A DNA stretch of 64,000 nucleotides from Bacteroidota bacterium (GTDB lineage: Bacteria > Bacteroidota > Bacteroidia > Chitinophagales > Saprospiraceae), in NCBI GenBank assembly GCA_029567325.1, contig JAKQLF010000179.1, positions 30,872 through 94,871 of the forward strand. The letters run 5' to 3'. Position 1 is the first letter of the stretch. Each line of letters begins with the position of its first letter. Position numbers and translations under genes: made by a program. Shown in pieces: positions 17,178 to 26,102 of this stretch. Under the pieces are notes generated by a model. It worked only from the letters and a program-made list of their open reading frames with translations, ran no database searches and had not been told where the DNA came from.

Positions 17178-18485
17178 ATGCGGTTTCCAACCATATTTCT
17201 ATTTGCCTTATTTATTATTAGTTCAGCAGATGCCCAAGACATTCCGCTAAGGGAGGATTTTGTAAAAGCTTTTCCTTTATTCTCAACAAATACTAGCTGG
17301 GCAAAGCTTTACCATGGCTATCTGGATGGTGATACAGAAGTAGAAATGTACTTGGCTAAAGACCAAAAAGAATACAAAGGTTTATATCGATATATTTCTT
17401 CTGGACTTACTTTTCATTTGGAAGGCTCATATGACCAAGATGGTTTACTTTACCTCAAGGAAATAGATTCGCTTTTCAGGGTTACCGGATATTTGGTAGG
17501 TGATTTTGAAAAAGACAAATTTGAAGGCGAATGGCGTGACTATGCACAAATTCATAGCCTCCCAATCAATATCTCAGAACAAAAAGACACTTCTTATGAG
17601 CGAAATTCAAGCAATTGGTACATGTACCTTTCAGGAATTCGGTATCCGGAAATAAGATTTTTAGTTGAAAAAAAACATGAAATGGTCACTGCATTTTTTC
17701 ATTTTGGCGGTGATCTATTGGAAGCAAGTTTGAGTTTGATTCCAGGTAGAAAAAATTTATACTCTGGTACTTACTCCAATGCAAATGATGAAACTAAAGA
17801 AATTTTCCTCTCTCTCAATCCTGAACTAGCTTATTTTGAAACGACTGATTCATTGGATAGAAAAGTAAGTTTCAGGCTCAACAGCGAATCCATCTTGCCT
17901 TTATCGACTAAAGATTTTACAGTTTACACAACGCGGATGACCGCCATAACGCCTTTCATCCAAACTGAGAATTTTGATCTTTGGTTAGATACCAAGATAA
18001 CAGATTGGTGGCAAGATCAACTCACGAGGGCACAAGCTTTCAATACACATATGGAGGACTTCAGCCACAGCGAAAGATTTATCAAAGGCGCCAATATTGA
18101 TGTGATCATGGATCTAGTTACAGAAAGTTTGATCAGCGGGCGTTTTATTTTACAATCCTCTTTTACAGATACCATTCATGAAATACCCTTTATTTATCAT
18201 ATTAGTAAGGATAAAGAAGTTACTTTGACAGAATTATATCCAAAAAAGACTGATATTGAATTGATCATTCAAAACATAATAACAGGAAGAATCGTATACC
18301 AAAAGATACCAAATGAAGAGGTTTCTAAGCCTTACGTCTTTCCTACACTTTCTCATTTTGGCCTTTCTATCAGAACTGCTTTCGACCCCATTGACGGACA
18401 AGATCTGATGATCATAAATAGTCAAGATGTTTTACCCATGATGAATAAATCCAACATTATTAAAAAATCAGGCATATGGCAATGA
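17178..18485 (+). CDS. Exported hypothetical protein inside the Bat operon
   Basis: A 435-residue protein with a clear signal peptide (MRFPTIFLFALFIISSADAQ, cleavage after Ala-Asp-Ala). The mature part is rich in beta strands, with repeats of the type YKGLYRYISSGLTFHLEGSY and FEGEWRDY that recall barrel or lipocalin-like sheets. No catalytic motif is recognised. It sits 12 bases after moxR and overlaps the DUF58 gene by 10 bases, so it is co-translated with the Bat genes. An insert of this kind is not part of the standard operon as I know it. Function unknown; an envelope partner of the Bat complex is plausible. Confidence 0.72.
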   Translation: MRFPTIFLFALFIISSADAQDIPLREDFVKAFPLFSTNTSWAKLYHGYLDGDTEVEMYLAKDQKEYKGLYRYISSGLTFHLEGSYDQDGLLYLKEIDSLFRVTGYLVGDFEKDKFEGEWRDYAQIHSLPINISEQKDTSYERNSSNWYMYLSGIRYPEIRFLVEKKHEMVTAFFHFGGDLLEASLSLIPGRKNLYSGTYSNANDETKEIFLSLNPELAYFETTDSLDRKVSFRLNSESILPLSTKDFTVYTTRMTAITPFIQTENFDLWLDTKITDWWQDQLTRAQAFNTHMEDFSHSERFIKGANIDVIMDLVTESLISGRFILQSSFTDTIHEIPFIYHISKDKEVTLTELYPKKTDIELIIQNIITGRIVYQKIPNEEVSKPYVFPTLSHFGLSIRTAFDPIDGQDLMIINSQDVLPMMNKSNIIKKSGIWQ

Positions 18486-19345
18486 CAACCGCTGATATAG
18501 TCAGGAAAGTACGCAGGATTGAAATCAAATCAAGAAAACTCTCCGACCATCTTTTTTCAGGAGAATACCATTCGGCATTCAAAGGTCGGGGTATGTCTTT
18601 TAGTGAAGTGAGAGAATACTCATATGGAGACGATGTGAGAAATATCGACTGGAATGTCACTGCAAGAGCTGGTACGCCCTACATCAAAACTTTTGAAGAA
18701 GAGCGCGAACTCACTGTGATGTTACTCATTGATGTAAGCCACTCCCTCAACTTTGGAAGCAGCGAGACTTTTAAAAAAGATTTACTCATAGAAATTGCTG
18801 CCGTCATCGCTTTTTCTGCCAATGACAATAAAGATAAAATCGGTGCCATTTTATTTTCTGATAAAATTGAAATGTATATTCCCCCTCAAAAAGGTAGAAA
18901 AAATGTTCTGAAATTTATCAGAGAAATGTTGGTTATAGATCCACAAAGTAAGGAGACCAACCTCAATCTTGCATTAGATTATTTCAATAAAGTACAGAAA
19001 AAGAAGTGTATTACTTTTATTCTCTCAGATTTTAAATCCCCGGATTTTTCAAGACCTCTCAACATCAGTGGTAAAAAGCATGACGTCATAGGTATCAAAA
19101 TCGGAGACAAAACAGAAAAATCAGTGCCAAATATTGGGTTTATCAATGTAACAGATCCTGAATCTGGCTTGATGAAAATAATGGATACCAATTCACTGGA
19201 ATTCAGAAGATTATACGAAAAACAATTTGAAATGCATGAGGCTCAAACCAAAGATTTATTTAAAAAATCAGGAGCTGAGTTTGTTTCCTTAATGACAGAA
19301 GATGACTTTGTCAAACCTTTGATCAACCTGTTTAAGAAGAGATAA
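18476..19345 (+). CDS. DUF58 domain (vWA-like) protein of the Bat operon
   Basis: A 289-residue DUF58 protein, the usual cytoplasmic partner of MoxR. The family block is present: HLFSGEYHSAFKGRGMSFSE, then YSYGDDVRNIDWNVTAR and PYIKTFEEERELTVMLLIDVS. The C-terminal vWA-like fold has a degenerate MIDAS (DVSHSLNFG). It overlaps the upstream exported protein by 10 bases and is followed after one base by the next gene. DUF58 with MoxR and BatA/BatB is a well-known combination linked to aerotolerance or envelope stress; the molecular activity is not settled. Confidence 0.92.
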   Translation: MAMTTADIVRKVRRIEIKSRKLSDHLFSGEYHSAFKGRGMSFSEVREYSYGDDVRNIDWNVTARAGTPYIKTFEEERELTVMLLIDVSHSLNFGSSETFKKDLLIEIAAVIAFSANDNKDKIGAILFSDKIEMYIPPQKGRKNVLKFIREMLVIDPQSKETNLNLALDYFNKVQKKKCITFILSDFKSPDFSRPLNISGKKHDVIGIKIGDKTEKSVPNIGFINVTDPESGLMKIMDTNSLEFRRLYEKQFEMHEAQTKDLFKKSGAEFVSLMTEDDFVKPLINLFKKR

Positions 19346-19346
19346 T

Positions 19347-20369
19347 ATGGCAAATAAAAGGGGATACTATAAAATCTGTTACATCTTTTCATTATTACTG
19401 ATTGGTCTAGGCAGTTATGGTCAATCGGTGAGTATTGCTACTCCACAAAAAGATAGCATCTTATTTGGTGAGAGTACTGTAGTGAGTTTTGCAATCAATC
19501 AAATACCTACTGCGTGTAAAGCTGTGATCATTGATTTGGGTAAAATCAAAAACTTACTTTACGATCAAGATACCATTATGTTTGAAAAATATGCAGATGT
19601 GATGGTAGATATTCCAGATCCCGATATCGCAAATTACTACGATGAAGGGGCTAAAAAATTGACTATACCCATTCAAGCTTTTTCAGCGACTGAAAATCAA
19701 GCAATAAACCTAGCTGTTAAATTTTTGAGTTATGGATCATTTGCGATTCCACCAGCCTTATTACAAGATGAACAGGGAATAATACAAGCCAATTACACAC
19801 CAGGAAAAATCATGGTAAGGCTTCAAAATGAAGTGATTTCAGATACTTCCTTGACAATCAGTGACATCAAACCTATTGCAGAAGTAAAACCATCCATTTG
19901 GTCATGGCTCAAGTATGTAATATTGGTTTTAGTGCTTTTACTTTTGGCATATTATGTTTATAAAAAGTATCTCAAGTCCAGAAAAGAGGCTGTCAGTATT
20001 GAACCAGTACAGGAAGAATTGAGTCTGGCTCCCCACATTGAAGCATTGGAAGAATTATATAAATTGAAAGCAAATCAATCTTGGAGGAGTGGTGATGCAA
20101 AAGAATTTCAAACAGATCTTACCTTCATCATCAAAAGATATTTGGAGCGTAAATTTGAATTCGGTGCACTAGAAATGACTTCCGACGAGGTGGTTGCGGA
20201 GCTCAAAAGGAAAAAAATCACCGCTACCACATGGACTTTGGTTATTGATGATGTCCTCCATATCGCTGATTTAGTAAAGTTTGCCAAGGCCCAACCCGAA
20301 GACAATATTCATGAAGAATTTGTGGATAAGGCCATTGATTTTGTTGAAGCGACAAAAAATAGCAAATGA
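19347..20369 (+). CDS. Bat-operon membrane protein (single-span, BatE/DUF4381-like position)
   Basis: A 340-residue protein with a signal peptide (ICYIFSLLLIGLGSYGQ), a beta-rich extracytoplasmic domain of about 160 residues, one transmembrane helix (YVILVLVLLLLAYYVYK, residues about 191-207) and a cytoplasmic helical domain ending near FVDKAIDFVEATK. The gene between DUF58 and BatA is often of this type in Bacteroidota, resembling DUF4381-type proteins, though similarity is weak by eye. Its last bases overlap batA by 4. It probably couples an envelope signal to the vWA proteins. Confidence 0.75.
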   Translation: MANKRGYYKICYIFSLLLIGLGSYGQSVSIATPQKDSILFGESTVVSFAINQIPTACKAVIIDLGKIKNLLYDQDTIMFEKYADVMVDIPDPDIANYYDEGAKKLTIPIQAFSATENQAINLAVKFLSYGSFAIPPALLQDEQGIIQANYTPGKIMVRLQNEVISDTSLTISDIKPIAEVKPSIWSWLKYVILVLVLLLLAYYVYKKYLKSRKEAVSIEPVQEELSLAPHIEALEELYKLKANQSWRSGDAKEFQTDLTFIIKRYLERKFEFGALEMTSDEVVAELKRKKITATTWTLVIDDVLHIADLVKFAKAQPEDNIHEEFVDKAIDFVEATKNSK

Positions 20370-21379
20370 TGGCAAGCTTACTTTTTAACATCAGCTTTTT
20401 CAACCCATGGTTGCTGGCACTCGTGCCCATACTAATTTGGGCTTGGTATAAATATATTTTTAAACAAGATCAATCTATCACCAAAGAGGTTTTGTGCTGG
20501 AATGCACCTGAAGTCCAAAAGGCAGAATCGCTGAAAGAACGTGTATTTCCATTTTTGAAATGGTTGCCGCTGATTGGCTTCATCAGCTTGGCGTTGGCAA
20601 TGGCTCGACCCATAAAACTTTATCAAGAAGAGAAAATTAAGGCCGATGGCATTGACATTGTTTTGGCCATGGATTTAAGTAGCAGTATGCTTTCGCGCGA
20701 TTTTGAACCGGATCGATTGTCGGTTGCCAAAGAAATGGCAAGGGATTTTGTAAGCAAGCGGATATATGACCGCATTGGTTTGGTTGTGTTTGCTGGTGAA
20801 AGTTTTACTCAATGTCCCGTCACGACCAATCATGAAATCGTAAAAGGTTTTTTATCAACCCTTCAGACGGGTGTATTAGAAGATGGAACCGCAATAGGAA
20901 TGGGTCTGGCTACAGCTTCCAATAGACTCAAGGATAGCAAATCAGCATCCAAAATCATCATTCTCATGACAGATGGGGTAAATAATGCAGGATATATTGA
21001 CCCGACTACTGCAATAGATATGGCTAAATCAATGGGACTTAAAGTATATACCATCGGTATTGGAAGTACCGGAGTGGCCATAAGTCCGGTGTCAAAAGAT
21101 GCTTATGGCGATTATATTTTTGGACCAACTCAAGTAGATATTGATGAAGAACTGCTCAACAAGATTGCTTCAGAAACCAACGGTAAATATTACAGAGCAA
21201 AAAACAGAGAAGAATTGGGAGCCATTTATAATGAAATTGATCGCTTGGAAAAAACAGAGATTGAAGTGAATGTTTTCAGACGTCAGTCAGAATTTTTCAG
21301 ACCATTTGTCATCTTTGGGATATCACTTTTGTTGGCTTATTTCTTGTTATTATTTGTCTGGATCAAAAAATATCTATAA
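20366..21379 (+). CDS. batA: vWA-domain membrane protein BatA
   Basis: A 337-residue protein with two N-terminal hydrophobic segments, a vWA domain and a C-terminal membrane helix (FGISLLLAYFLLLFVWI), the classic BatA layout. The MIDAS is intact: DLSSSM for DxSxS, followed by DGTAIGMGL and LMTDGVNNAG. BatA and BatB were first connected with aerotolerance in Bacteroides, and probably bind metal and partner proteins in the periplasm. The start codon overlaps the previous gene by 4 bases, and batB begins 1 base after its stop. Confidence 0.94.
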   Translation: MMASLLFNISFFNPWLLALVPILIWAWYKYIFKQDQSITKEVLCWNAPEVQKAESLKERVFPFLKWLPLIGFISLALAMARPIKLYQEEKIKADGIDIVLAMDLSSSMLSRDFEPDRLSVAKEMARDFVSKRIYDRIGLVVFAGESFTQCPVTTNHEIVKGFLSTLQTGVLEDGTAIGMGLATASNRLKDSKSASKIIILMTDGVNNAGYIDPTTAIDMAKSMGLKVYTIGIGSTGVAISPVSKDAYGDYIFGPTQVDIDEELLNKIASETNGKYYRAKNREELGAIYNEIDRLEKTEIEVNVFRRQSEFFRPFVIFGISLLLAYFLLLFVWIKKYL

Positions 21380-21380
21380 G

Positions 21381-22382
21381 ATGAAATTTGAAAACAGCAA
21401 TTTTTTATGGGTATTTCTGATGGTTGCAATCATATCTGCAGCTTTATTCTACTGGGTTTATTTTCGAAGAAAACAAATCATTCAACACCAGTTTGGGCTT
21501 GATGTTTTCAAACGTCTTATGCCAAATTGGAATGGCAAATTATGGCCAAAAAATACCACTTACTTTGTATCAGGTCTAAGTCTTATTGCATTTTCTCTGG
21601 CTAATCCACAATGGGGAAATCAATCGTCAAAGGTGAGTGCCAAAGGAGTAGATTTGTACATTGCACTTGATATTTCCAACAGTATGCTGGCCAATGATGT
21701 AAGTCCGGATCGTTTGGAAAAAGCTAAGAAATCATTGAGTGAACTAGTCGATAAATTATCAGGATATAGAATTGGTCTCATCTATTTTGCTGGTGGAGCT
21801 TATTTACAAATGCCCCTCAGTGCTGACCTCAGTGTGGCTAAATTGTTGCTCAAATCAGCAAATCCCAACCAAGCCGGCAATCAAGGTACTGCCATAGCTG
21901 AAGCAATCGATATGGCCATTTCCACTTTTGAGAAAGACAATCAAAACAGCAGGGCGATTTTAGTTGTCACCGATGGTGAGACACATGATGAAGCTTCTCT
22001 TACCAGTGCAGAAAAAGCTAAAAGTATGGGCATTGCGGTATATGCTCTTGGTGTTGGAACTGAGAAAGGAGGGCTTATTCCTTTTGGAAATGGTTATAAA
22101 CTAGATGAAAATGCCCAACCCGTCAATACCGCATTGAATAAAGATTTGGTACGCAATCTTGCTGAATCAGGAGGAGGTAAAGCTTATTTTTTGGATAATC
22201 AAAAAATTGGCTTAGACGAATTGGTATCTGACATCAATAAGACTTCTCAAGAAATAAAAACTACTGAAACATATACCATCAAAGGAAGTTATTTTCAACT
22301 TCCTTTAGGATTTGGCTTATTACTTTGTTTATTTGGTTTCTTATGGCCATTCAATCAAAAAAAGAAAGATGAAGTTATATAA
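21381..22382 (+). CDS. batB: vWA-domain membrane protein BatB
   Basis: A 333-residue paralogue of BatA. It has an N-terminal helix (FLWVFLMVAIISAALFYWVY), a further hydrophobic stretch near residue 60, a vWA domain with MIDAS DISNSM, then QGTAIAEAI and VVTDGETHDE, and a C-terminal helix. The reading frame is open further upstream inside batA, but the ATG at 21381, directly after the batA stop, gives the typical BatB N-terminus. Its end overlaps the batC start at 22369 by 14 bases. Confidence 0.94.
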   Translation: MKFENSNFLWVFLMVAIISAALFYWVYFRRKQIIQHQFGLDVFKRLMPNWNGKLWPKNTTYFVSGLSLIAFSLANPQWGNQSSKVSAKGVDLYIALDISNSMLANDVSPDRLEKAKKSLSELVDKLSGYRIGLIYFAGGAYLQMPLSADLSVAKLLLKSANPNQAGNQGTAIAEAIDMAISTFEKDNQNSRAILVVTDGETHDEASLTSAEKAKSMGIAVYALGVGTEKGGLIPFGNGYKLDENAQPVNTALNKDLVRNLAESGGGKAYFLDNQKIGLDELVSDINKTSQEIKTTETYTIKGSYFQLPLGFGLLLCLFGFLWPFNQKKKDEVI

Positions 22383-23133
22383 AAAATGGAGTGTATATAG
22401 TTTGCTATTCTTGGCAGTCATTTCAGGCAATGCCCAAGGTACTACCTGGACCAAAGAAATGGTAGCTGGTAATAAATCGTACAAGGAGGGCAAGTTTGAT
22501 GAAGCATCCAAACGATATGAAACTGCTTTGACTGCAAAAAAAGGAAAGGATAAGGCAAGTTACAATTTGGGAAATGCTGAGTATAAACAAGAAAAATACG
22601 ACGCTGCCATCAATCATTATGAAAGTGCCTTTGGCCAAAGTACAAACTATGCGGATAAGGCCAGTGCGCTGTTTAATAAGGGGAATGCTTTTTTCCAAAA
22701 ACAAGATTTTGATGCTGCCATAAAATCTTACAAAGACGCTTTGAAGTATGATCCACAAGATAAAGCAACCATTGAAAATCTTGCCAAAGCTAAGCTCAAA
22801 AAAAATATGAAGGAACAAGAGCAAAAACAAAAACAAGATAAAAAGGATAAAAAAGACCAAAAGGATCAACAGGACGAAGAGAAAAAGAAAGATCCTCAAG
22901 ATCAAAATGAACAAAATAAGGATCAGGAAAATAAGCAAGATCAACAGAATCAAGAAAATCAAAACAAAGATCAAGGCGAAGAAAAGGAAATTGAAAGTCA
23001 ACCTCAAAAACAAAATCTCACCCGTGGCGAATTGGAACGTTTGCTCAAAATGATTGAAAATGAGGAAAAAAATGTACAGAAAAAACTCACCAGGTTTAAT
23101 GGCAAAAACTCACCTCAAAGTAAGGATTGGTAA
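22369..23133 (+). CDS. batC: TPR protein BatC
   Basis: A 254-residue protein with a signal peptide (LLFLAVISGNAQ), three tetratricopeptide repeats (SYKEGKFDEASKRYETAL; AEYKQEKYDAAINHYESAF; AFFQKQDFDAAIKSYKDAL) and a long low-complexity tail rich in Lys, Gln, Asp and Glu (residues about 145-220). It ends with a conserved helix, RGELERLLKMIENEEKNVQKK. This matches BatC of the aerotolerance operon. The start was set at ATG 22369, so that the signal peptide is at the N-terminus; the frame is open earlier inside batB. A weak terminator follows. Confidence 0.9.
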   Translation: MKLYKKWSVYSLLFLAVISGNAQGTTWTKEMVAGNKSYKEGKFDEASKRYETALTAKKGKDKASYNLGNAEYKQEKYDAAINHYESAFGQSTNYADKASALFNKGNAFFQKQDFDAAIKSYKDALKYDPQDKATIENLAKAKLKKNMKEQEQKQKQDKKDKKDQKDQQDEEKKKDPQDQNEQNKDQENKQDQQNQENQNKDQGEEKEIESQPQKQNLTRGELERLLKMIENEEKNVQKKLTRFNGKNSPQSKDW

Positions 23134-23146
23134 AAGCCAATTTTTA

Positions 23147-23174
23147 CCAGTTTTTTGATTTACTGGCGTTTTTT
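23147..23174 (+). terminator. Possible terminator after batC
   Basis: CCAGT and ACTGG (23147-23151 and 23162-23166) flank a 10-base loop and are followed by CG and six T. The stem is only 5 bp, so part of the transcription may read through into the BatD genes. Confidence 0.4.
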
Positions 23175-23241
23175 GATTTCTGATATTGGGCATGGCTAAA
23201 AAGTTACCTCCATTTTAAGGAAGTTTTGACAAAAGTGGGTC

Positions 23242-23273
23242 TTGTAGATTTTGGTTATTAGTTATTACCTTTG
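23242..23273 (+). promoter_or_regulatory. Bacteroidota-type promoter before the BatD pair
   Basis: TTG at 23242-23244, 21 bases, then TACCTTTG at 23266-23273. The start would be near 23280, about 40 bases before the short BatD paralogue. It suggests that the BatD pair can be expressed apart from the upstream Bat genes. Confidence 0.6.
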
Positions 23274-23321
23274 TAGCGATTTTTAATGGATATAACAATA
23301 AAATTTAAAAGAATAATCAAC

Positions 23322-23828
23322 ATGAATGTGCGACAGATCATCGTGGGTTTGCTACTTTTTTCAGCCACATATTCTACAGTCCTTGGTCAAGGAAAATTTA
23401 TGTGTACACTGAGTTCAGATAGCCTTACAGCTGGAAATTACATCCGCGTAAGTTATTTGATTGAAAATGTAGAAGGCAAATTGGAAATACCTTCTTTCAG
23501 TGATTTTGAAGTGGTGAGTGGGCCCAATACTTCTAGCCAAATGAGCATGATCAATGGTGTTGTTTCTAAAAGAATGAAATACGATTACATCATTTACATC
23601 GATAAACCTGGTGACTTTTACTTAAATTCTGCTTACTTGGTTTCCAAGGACAAAACTTTTGAAATTCAACCCATAAAAATTGTAGTTGGAGTCAATAAGT
23701 CCATCAACACCAAACCATCAATCGATGAGCAAAGACCCTACTCATCAGTTTTAGAAATTGACGAAAATGGTGAAACCATCAATCAAGGTGACAGCACAAA
23801 AAAGAAACGCGTCCTTAAAAGAATATAA
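23322..23828 (+). CDS. Short BatD-like protein (single N-terminal domain)
   Basis: A 168-residue exported protein. From ATG 23322 it has a signal peptide (MNVRQIIVGLLLFSATYSTV, then LGQ). It aligns by eye with only the first beta-sandwich domain of the BatD protein encoded immediately downstream; the two share FEVV-GP--SSQ-S-ING. It lacks the later domains, membrane helix and cytoplasmic part. It ends with a polar basic tail (STKKKRVLKRI). It is either a truncated duplicate with a separate role, or a subunit that competes with or caps BatD. The frame is open 36 bases upstream, but the signal peptide fixes the start. Confidence 0.8.
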   Translation: MNVRQIIVGLLLFSATYSTVLGQGKFMCTLSSDSLTAGNYIRVSYLIENVEGKLEIPSFSDFEVVSGPNTSSQMSMINGVVSKRMKYDYIIYIDKPGDFYLNSAYLVSKDKTFEIQPIKIVVGVNKSINTKPSIDEQRPYSSVLEIDENGETINQGDSTKKKRVLKRI

Positions 23829-23840
23829 TCAAAAACGGTT

Positions 23841-25532
23841 ATGAGGCTCAAGAGCAAAAGTATTAGTTTATTTTTCTTGTTGGTTTTTTCATCTATTTTA
23901 GTCGGTCAAAGCATAGTAGTAAAATGCCCGCAAGAAGTTGCTGTGGGAGAAAGCTTTACCATCAATTTTATTGTGGAAGGAGCCGACCTGGATGGGCTGG
24001 TTTTACCAAATCTAGATGCTTTTGAAGTAGTAGGAGGCCCCATGAGGTCTTCACAAATTTCTATCATCAATGGATCAACAACTCAAATTGCATCCTTGGG
24101 TTATCAATTGCTAGCTACCAAAAAAGGCAGTTTTACCATTGGATCTGCAAGTGTCAACGCCAAAGGAAAAAAGATTGTGAGTAGACCCATCACCATAAAA
24201 GTAGGTGGAGGTATCAAAGTTGATCCAACTATTACGACTGACAAAGATCTTTTCATCAGAATGGAGCTTTCACCAAAACTTGATCAATATTATGTTGGTC
24301 AACAAATTGTTGTCAAATACGTGGTTTATTACAATCAAGACATTCAACTCAACCAAATTTTTGATGAACCTTCCTTTGCGCATTTCTTTTCTCAAGACAT
24401 CAATTCTCAAGACAATGAAAGCGCTACCACCCAAATCAATGGGAAAATGTATAATAAAGCCGCAATAAAAATACAGGCGGTTTTTCCTCAAAAAGAAGGT
24501 GTTTATGATTTGGGTACTTTCAAAGCAAGGATTGGCATTTCTAATGGACAGGATGGAGGAGGCATTTTTGCAATCAGAGACTATCGCCCAGTCGTGGTTG
24601 AATCAAATGCCTTAAAGTTGACCATAGTACCTTTGCCCGCTAATCCGCCCGCATCTTTCACGGGTGCTGTTGGAGATTACTCTTTTTCTGCCAGCATTGA
24701 TAAAACCACAGTAGCCGAAAAAGAAACAATCAAACTGATGGTCAATATTGAAGGAAATGGCGATAGCAAATTGGTTAATGCTCCGAAATTCAGCTTTGAT
24801 CCAAGTTTGGAGGTCTATGACGCCAATAAACTTCATGACAATATTGAATACAATGGCCAATACCAACAGCATTCATCCAATTACGAGTATTTTGTCATCC
24901 CAGGAAAAGTCGGAAAATATACTCTCATTCCTGAATTTTCATATTTCAATCCTGAATCTCAGAAATATGTGACCATAAAAGGTGATGAAATGCCTGTCAA
25001 TGTAGTTGCTTCGGCGGCTGATATAAATGATGCCGATGCTTCTTTGCCCTCTAATGGACAACGCAATTTGCAAGGCAGCAATCTCCCCTCTTGGATCTAT
25101 GGCATGATAGGTGCCGCCATATTTGGTGGTCTTGGTTACCTGATATGGTTGTTTTTTATTAAAAAGAGCAATGAAGCTTCCAAAACAGCCACAGGAAAAG
25201 TTCAAGGGAAATGGAATAAGACTACTGGTCAAAAAAATCAATTGTCATCAATAAACTCAGGATTTCCATCAACAAGTCATCCTGAATTCTATAAAGAATT
25301 GCAGAATTACCTTTTTCTAAGCATTTCAAAAAACTTTCATCTATCCAATGCTTCTCCTACAATCCCATATATTGTAAACGCTATAAAGGGTGAAAAGGGT
25401 GAAGAAGCGGCCTTGGCATTCAAAAATTTGTTTTTAAGTATCGAAGAAGGCATATATGGCGGAAAAAATAATATTTCAGAAAAAGAAGAATTCCTGTCAA
25501 AAGCCCAAAACTTGTTAGAAAAACACTTTTAA
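23841..25532 (+). CDS. batD: Aerotolerance membrane protein BatD
   Basis: A 563-residue BatD protein: signal peptide (SISLFFLLVFSSILVGQS), several beta-sandwich domains, a transmembrane helix near residues 415-440 (WIYGMIGAAIFGGLGYLIW), and a cytoplasmic helical tail ending SKAQNLLEKHF. BatD is the large exported component of the Bat operon and is thought to work with BatA-C in the envelope. It is 12 bases behind the short paralogue. The structured intergenic region after its stop (25533-26102) carries two terminator-like hairpins. Confidence 0.92.
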   Translation: MRLKSKSISLFFLLVFSSILVGQSIVVKCPQEVAVGESFTINFIVEGADLDGLVLPNLDAFEVVGGPMRSSQISIINGSTTQIASLGYQLLATKKGSFTIGSASVNAKGKKIVSRPITIKVGGGIKVDPTITTDKDLFIRMELSPKLDQYYVGQQIVVKYVVYYNQDIQLNQIFDEPSFAHFFSQDINSQDNESATTQINGKMYNKAAIKIQAVFPQKEGVYDLGTFKARIGISNGQDGGGIFAIRDYRPVVVESNALKLTIVPLPANPPASFTGAVGDYSFSASIDKTTVAEKETIKLMVNIEGNGDSKLVNAPKFSFDPSLEVYDANKLHDNIEYNGQYQQHSSNYEYFVIPGKVGKYTLIPEFSYFNPESQKYVTIKGDEMPVNVVASAADINDADASLPSNGQRNLQGSNLPSWIYGMIGAAIFGGLGYLIWLFFIKKSNEASKTATGKVQGKWNKTTGQKNQLSSINSGFPSTSHPEFYKELQNYLFLSISKNFHLSNASPTIPYIVNAIKGEKGEEAALAFKNLFLSIEEGIYGGKNNISEKEEFLSKAQNLLEKHF

Positions 25533-25784
25533 GTTGCCAAAATTCAGGGTTTAACCTTAGGTAAATGGTAGGATATTCATATTTATTTTTTTAATACGTT
25601 CCAGTATTAATCAGAATTTCCAAAAATCATTAAATTTAATACCTGAATATCAACCAATTAAACATTACATATATTCATATGTTACAAAGGCAAAATATTG
25701 TACTTGTTTTAAGATTCTAAAACAGCGATACTTGTATTATCAATCTGATTTAAAGGTCTGGTTAAAGAATCAGACAGAATTGAT

Positions 25785-25944
25785 AGATATGTTCATGGGA
25801 TTATAAACTCAATAATTGGCAGTTGGATAACTGAATTTTACTGCCAATTATCGGGTTTTTTAAACTTGGAGTTGAGTAGTGTTTTAAATATAGAGCCGAT
25901 TTAGGGCTCCAACATTTCAATGAGATATGTTCATGGGATTATAA
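25785..25944 (+). repeat. Two identical 22-bp direct repeats, 138 bases apart
   Basis: The 22-base element at 25785-25806 recurs without mismatch at 25923-25944. Each copy is followed, within 5 to 10 bases, by an inverted repeat and a T run. Confidence 0.85.
25812..25861 (+). terminator. Strong hairpin terminator behind batD, first copy
   Basis: ATAATTGGCAGT (25812-25823) and ACTGCCAATTAT (25840-25851) form a perfect 12-bp stem with a 16-base loop, followed by CGGG and six to seven T. Confidence 0.65.
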
Positions 25945-25953
25945 TTTTTTAAG

Positions 25954-25984
25954 AATGGCTTCTGGGGGGGAGCCATTTTTTTTT
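25954..25984 (+). terminator. Hairpin terminator behind batD, second copy
   Basis: AATGGCT (25954-25960) and AGCCATT (25971-25977) with a G-rich loop (TCTGGGGGGG), merging into a run of nine T. A classic Rho-independent shape on the plus strand. Confidence 0.7.
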
Positions 25985-26102
25985 GCCCTATACCCAACAT
26001 ACTCGATTGGAGTAACAAATAGTCCTATCCAAAAGCTTTAAAAATCTTTAAGAGCATTCCTAGAAACTCAAATAAATACTCAGTTCTTTAACTTCCTAGA
26101 AT

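Larger units (their letters stand above)
25533..26102. other. 570-base non-coding spacer with repeated element and hairpins
   Basis: Between batD and the convergent rnr gene no reading frame can be supported. The spacer holds a 22-bp direct repeat (AGATATGTTCATGGGATTAT followed by AA) at 25785-25806 and 25923-25944, a small hairpin GAGCC/GGCTC at 25893-25909, and two terminator-like hairpins, one behind each copy of the repeat. The arrangement suggests one or two small RNAs read rightward, or a duplicated 3' end of the batD message. No promoter of the phylum type is obvious, so this remains open. Confidence 0.6.

Noticed and set aside
22423..23013. 196-residue open frame on the minus strand, very rich in Leu, Ile and Phe
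   Set aside because: It is the antisense of the Lys/Gln/Asp-rich tail of batC; such low-complexity coding gives long stop-free antisense frames. It has no start context and no relatives that I know of.
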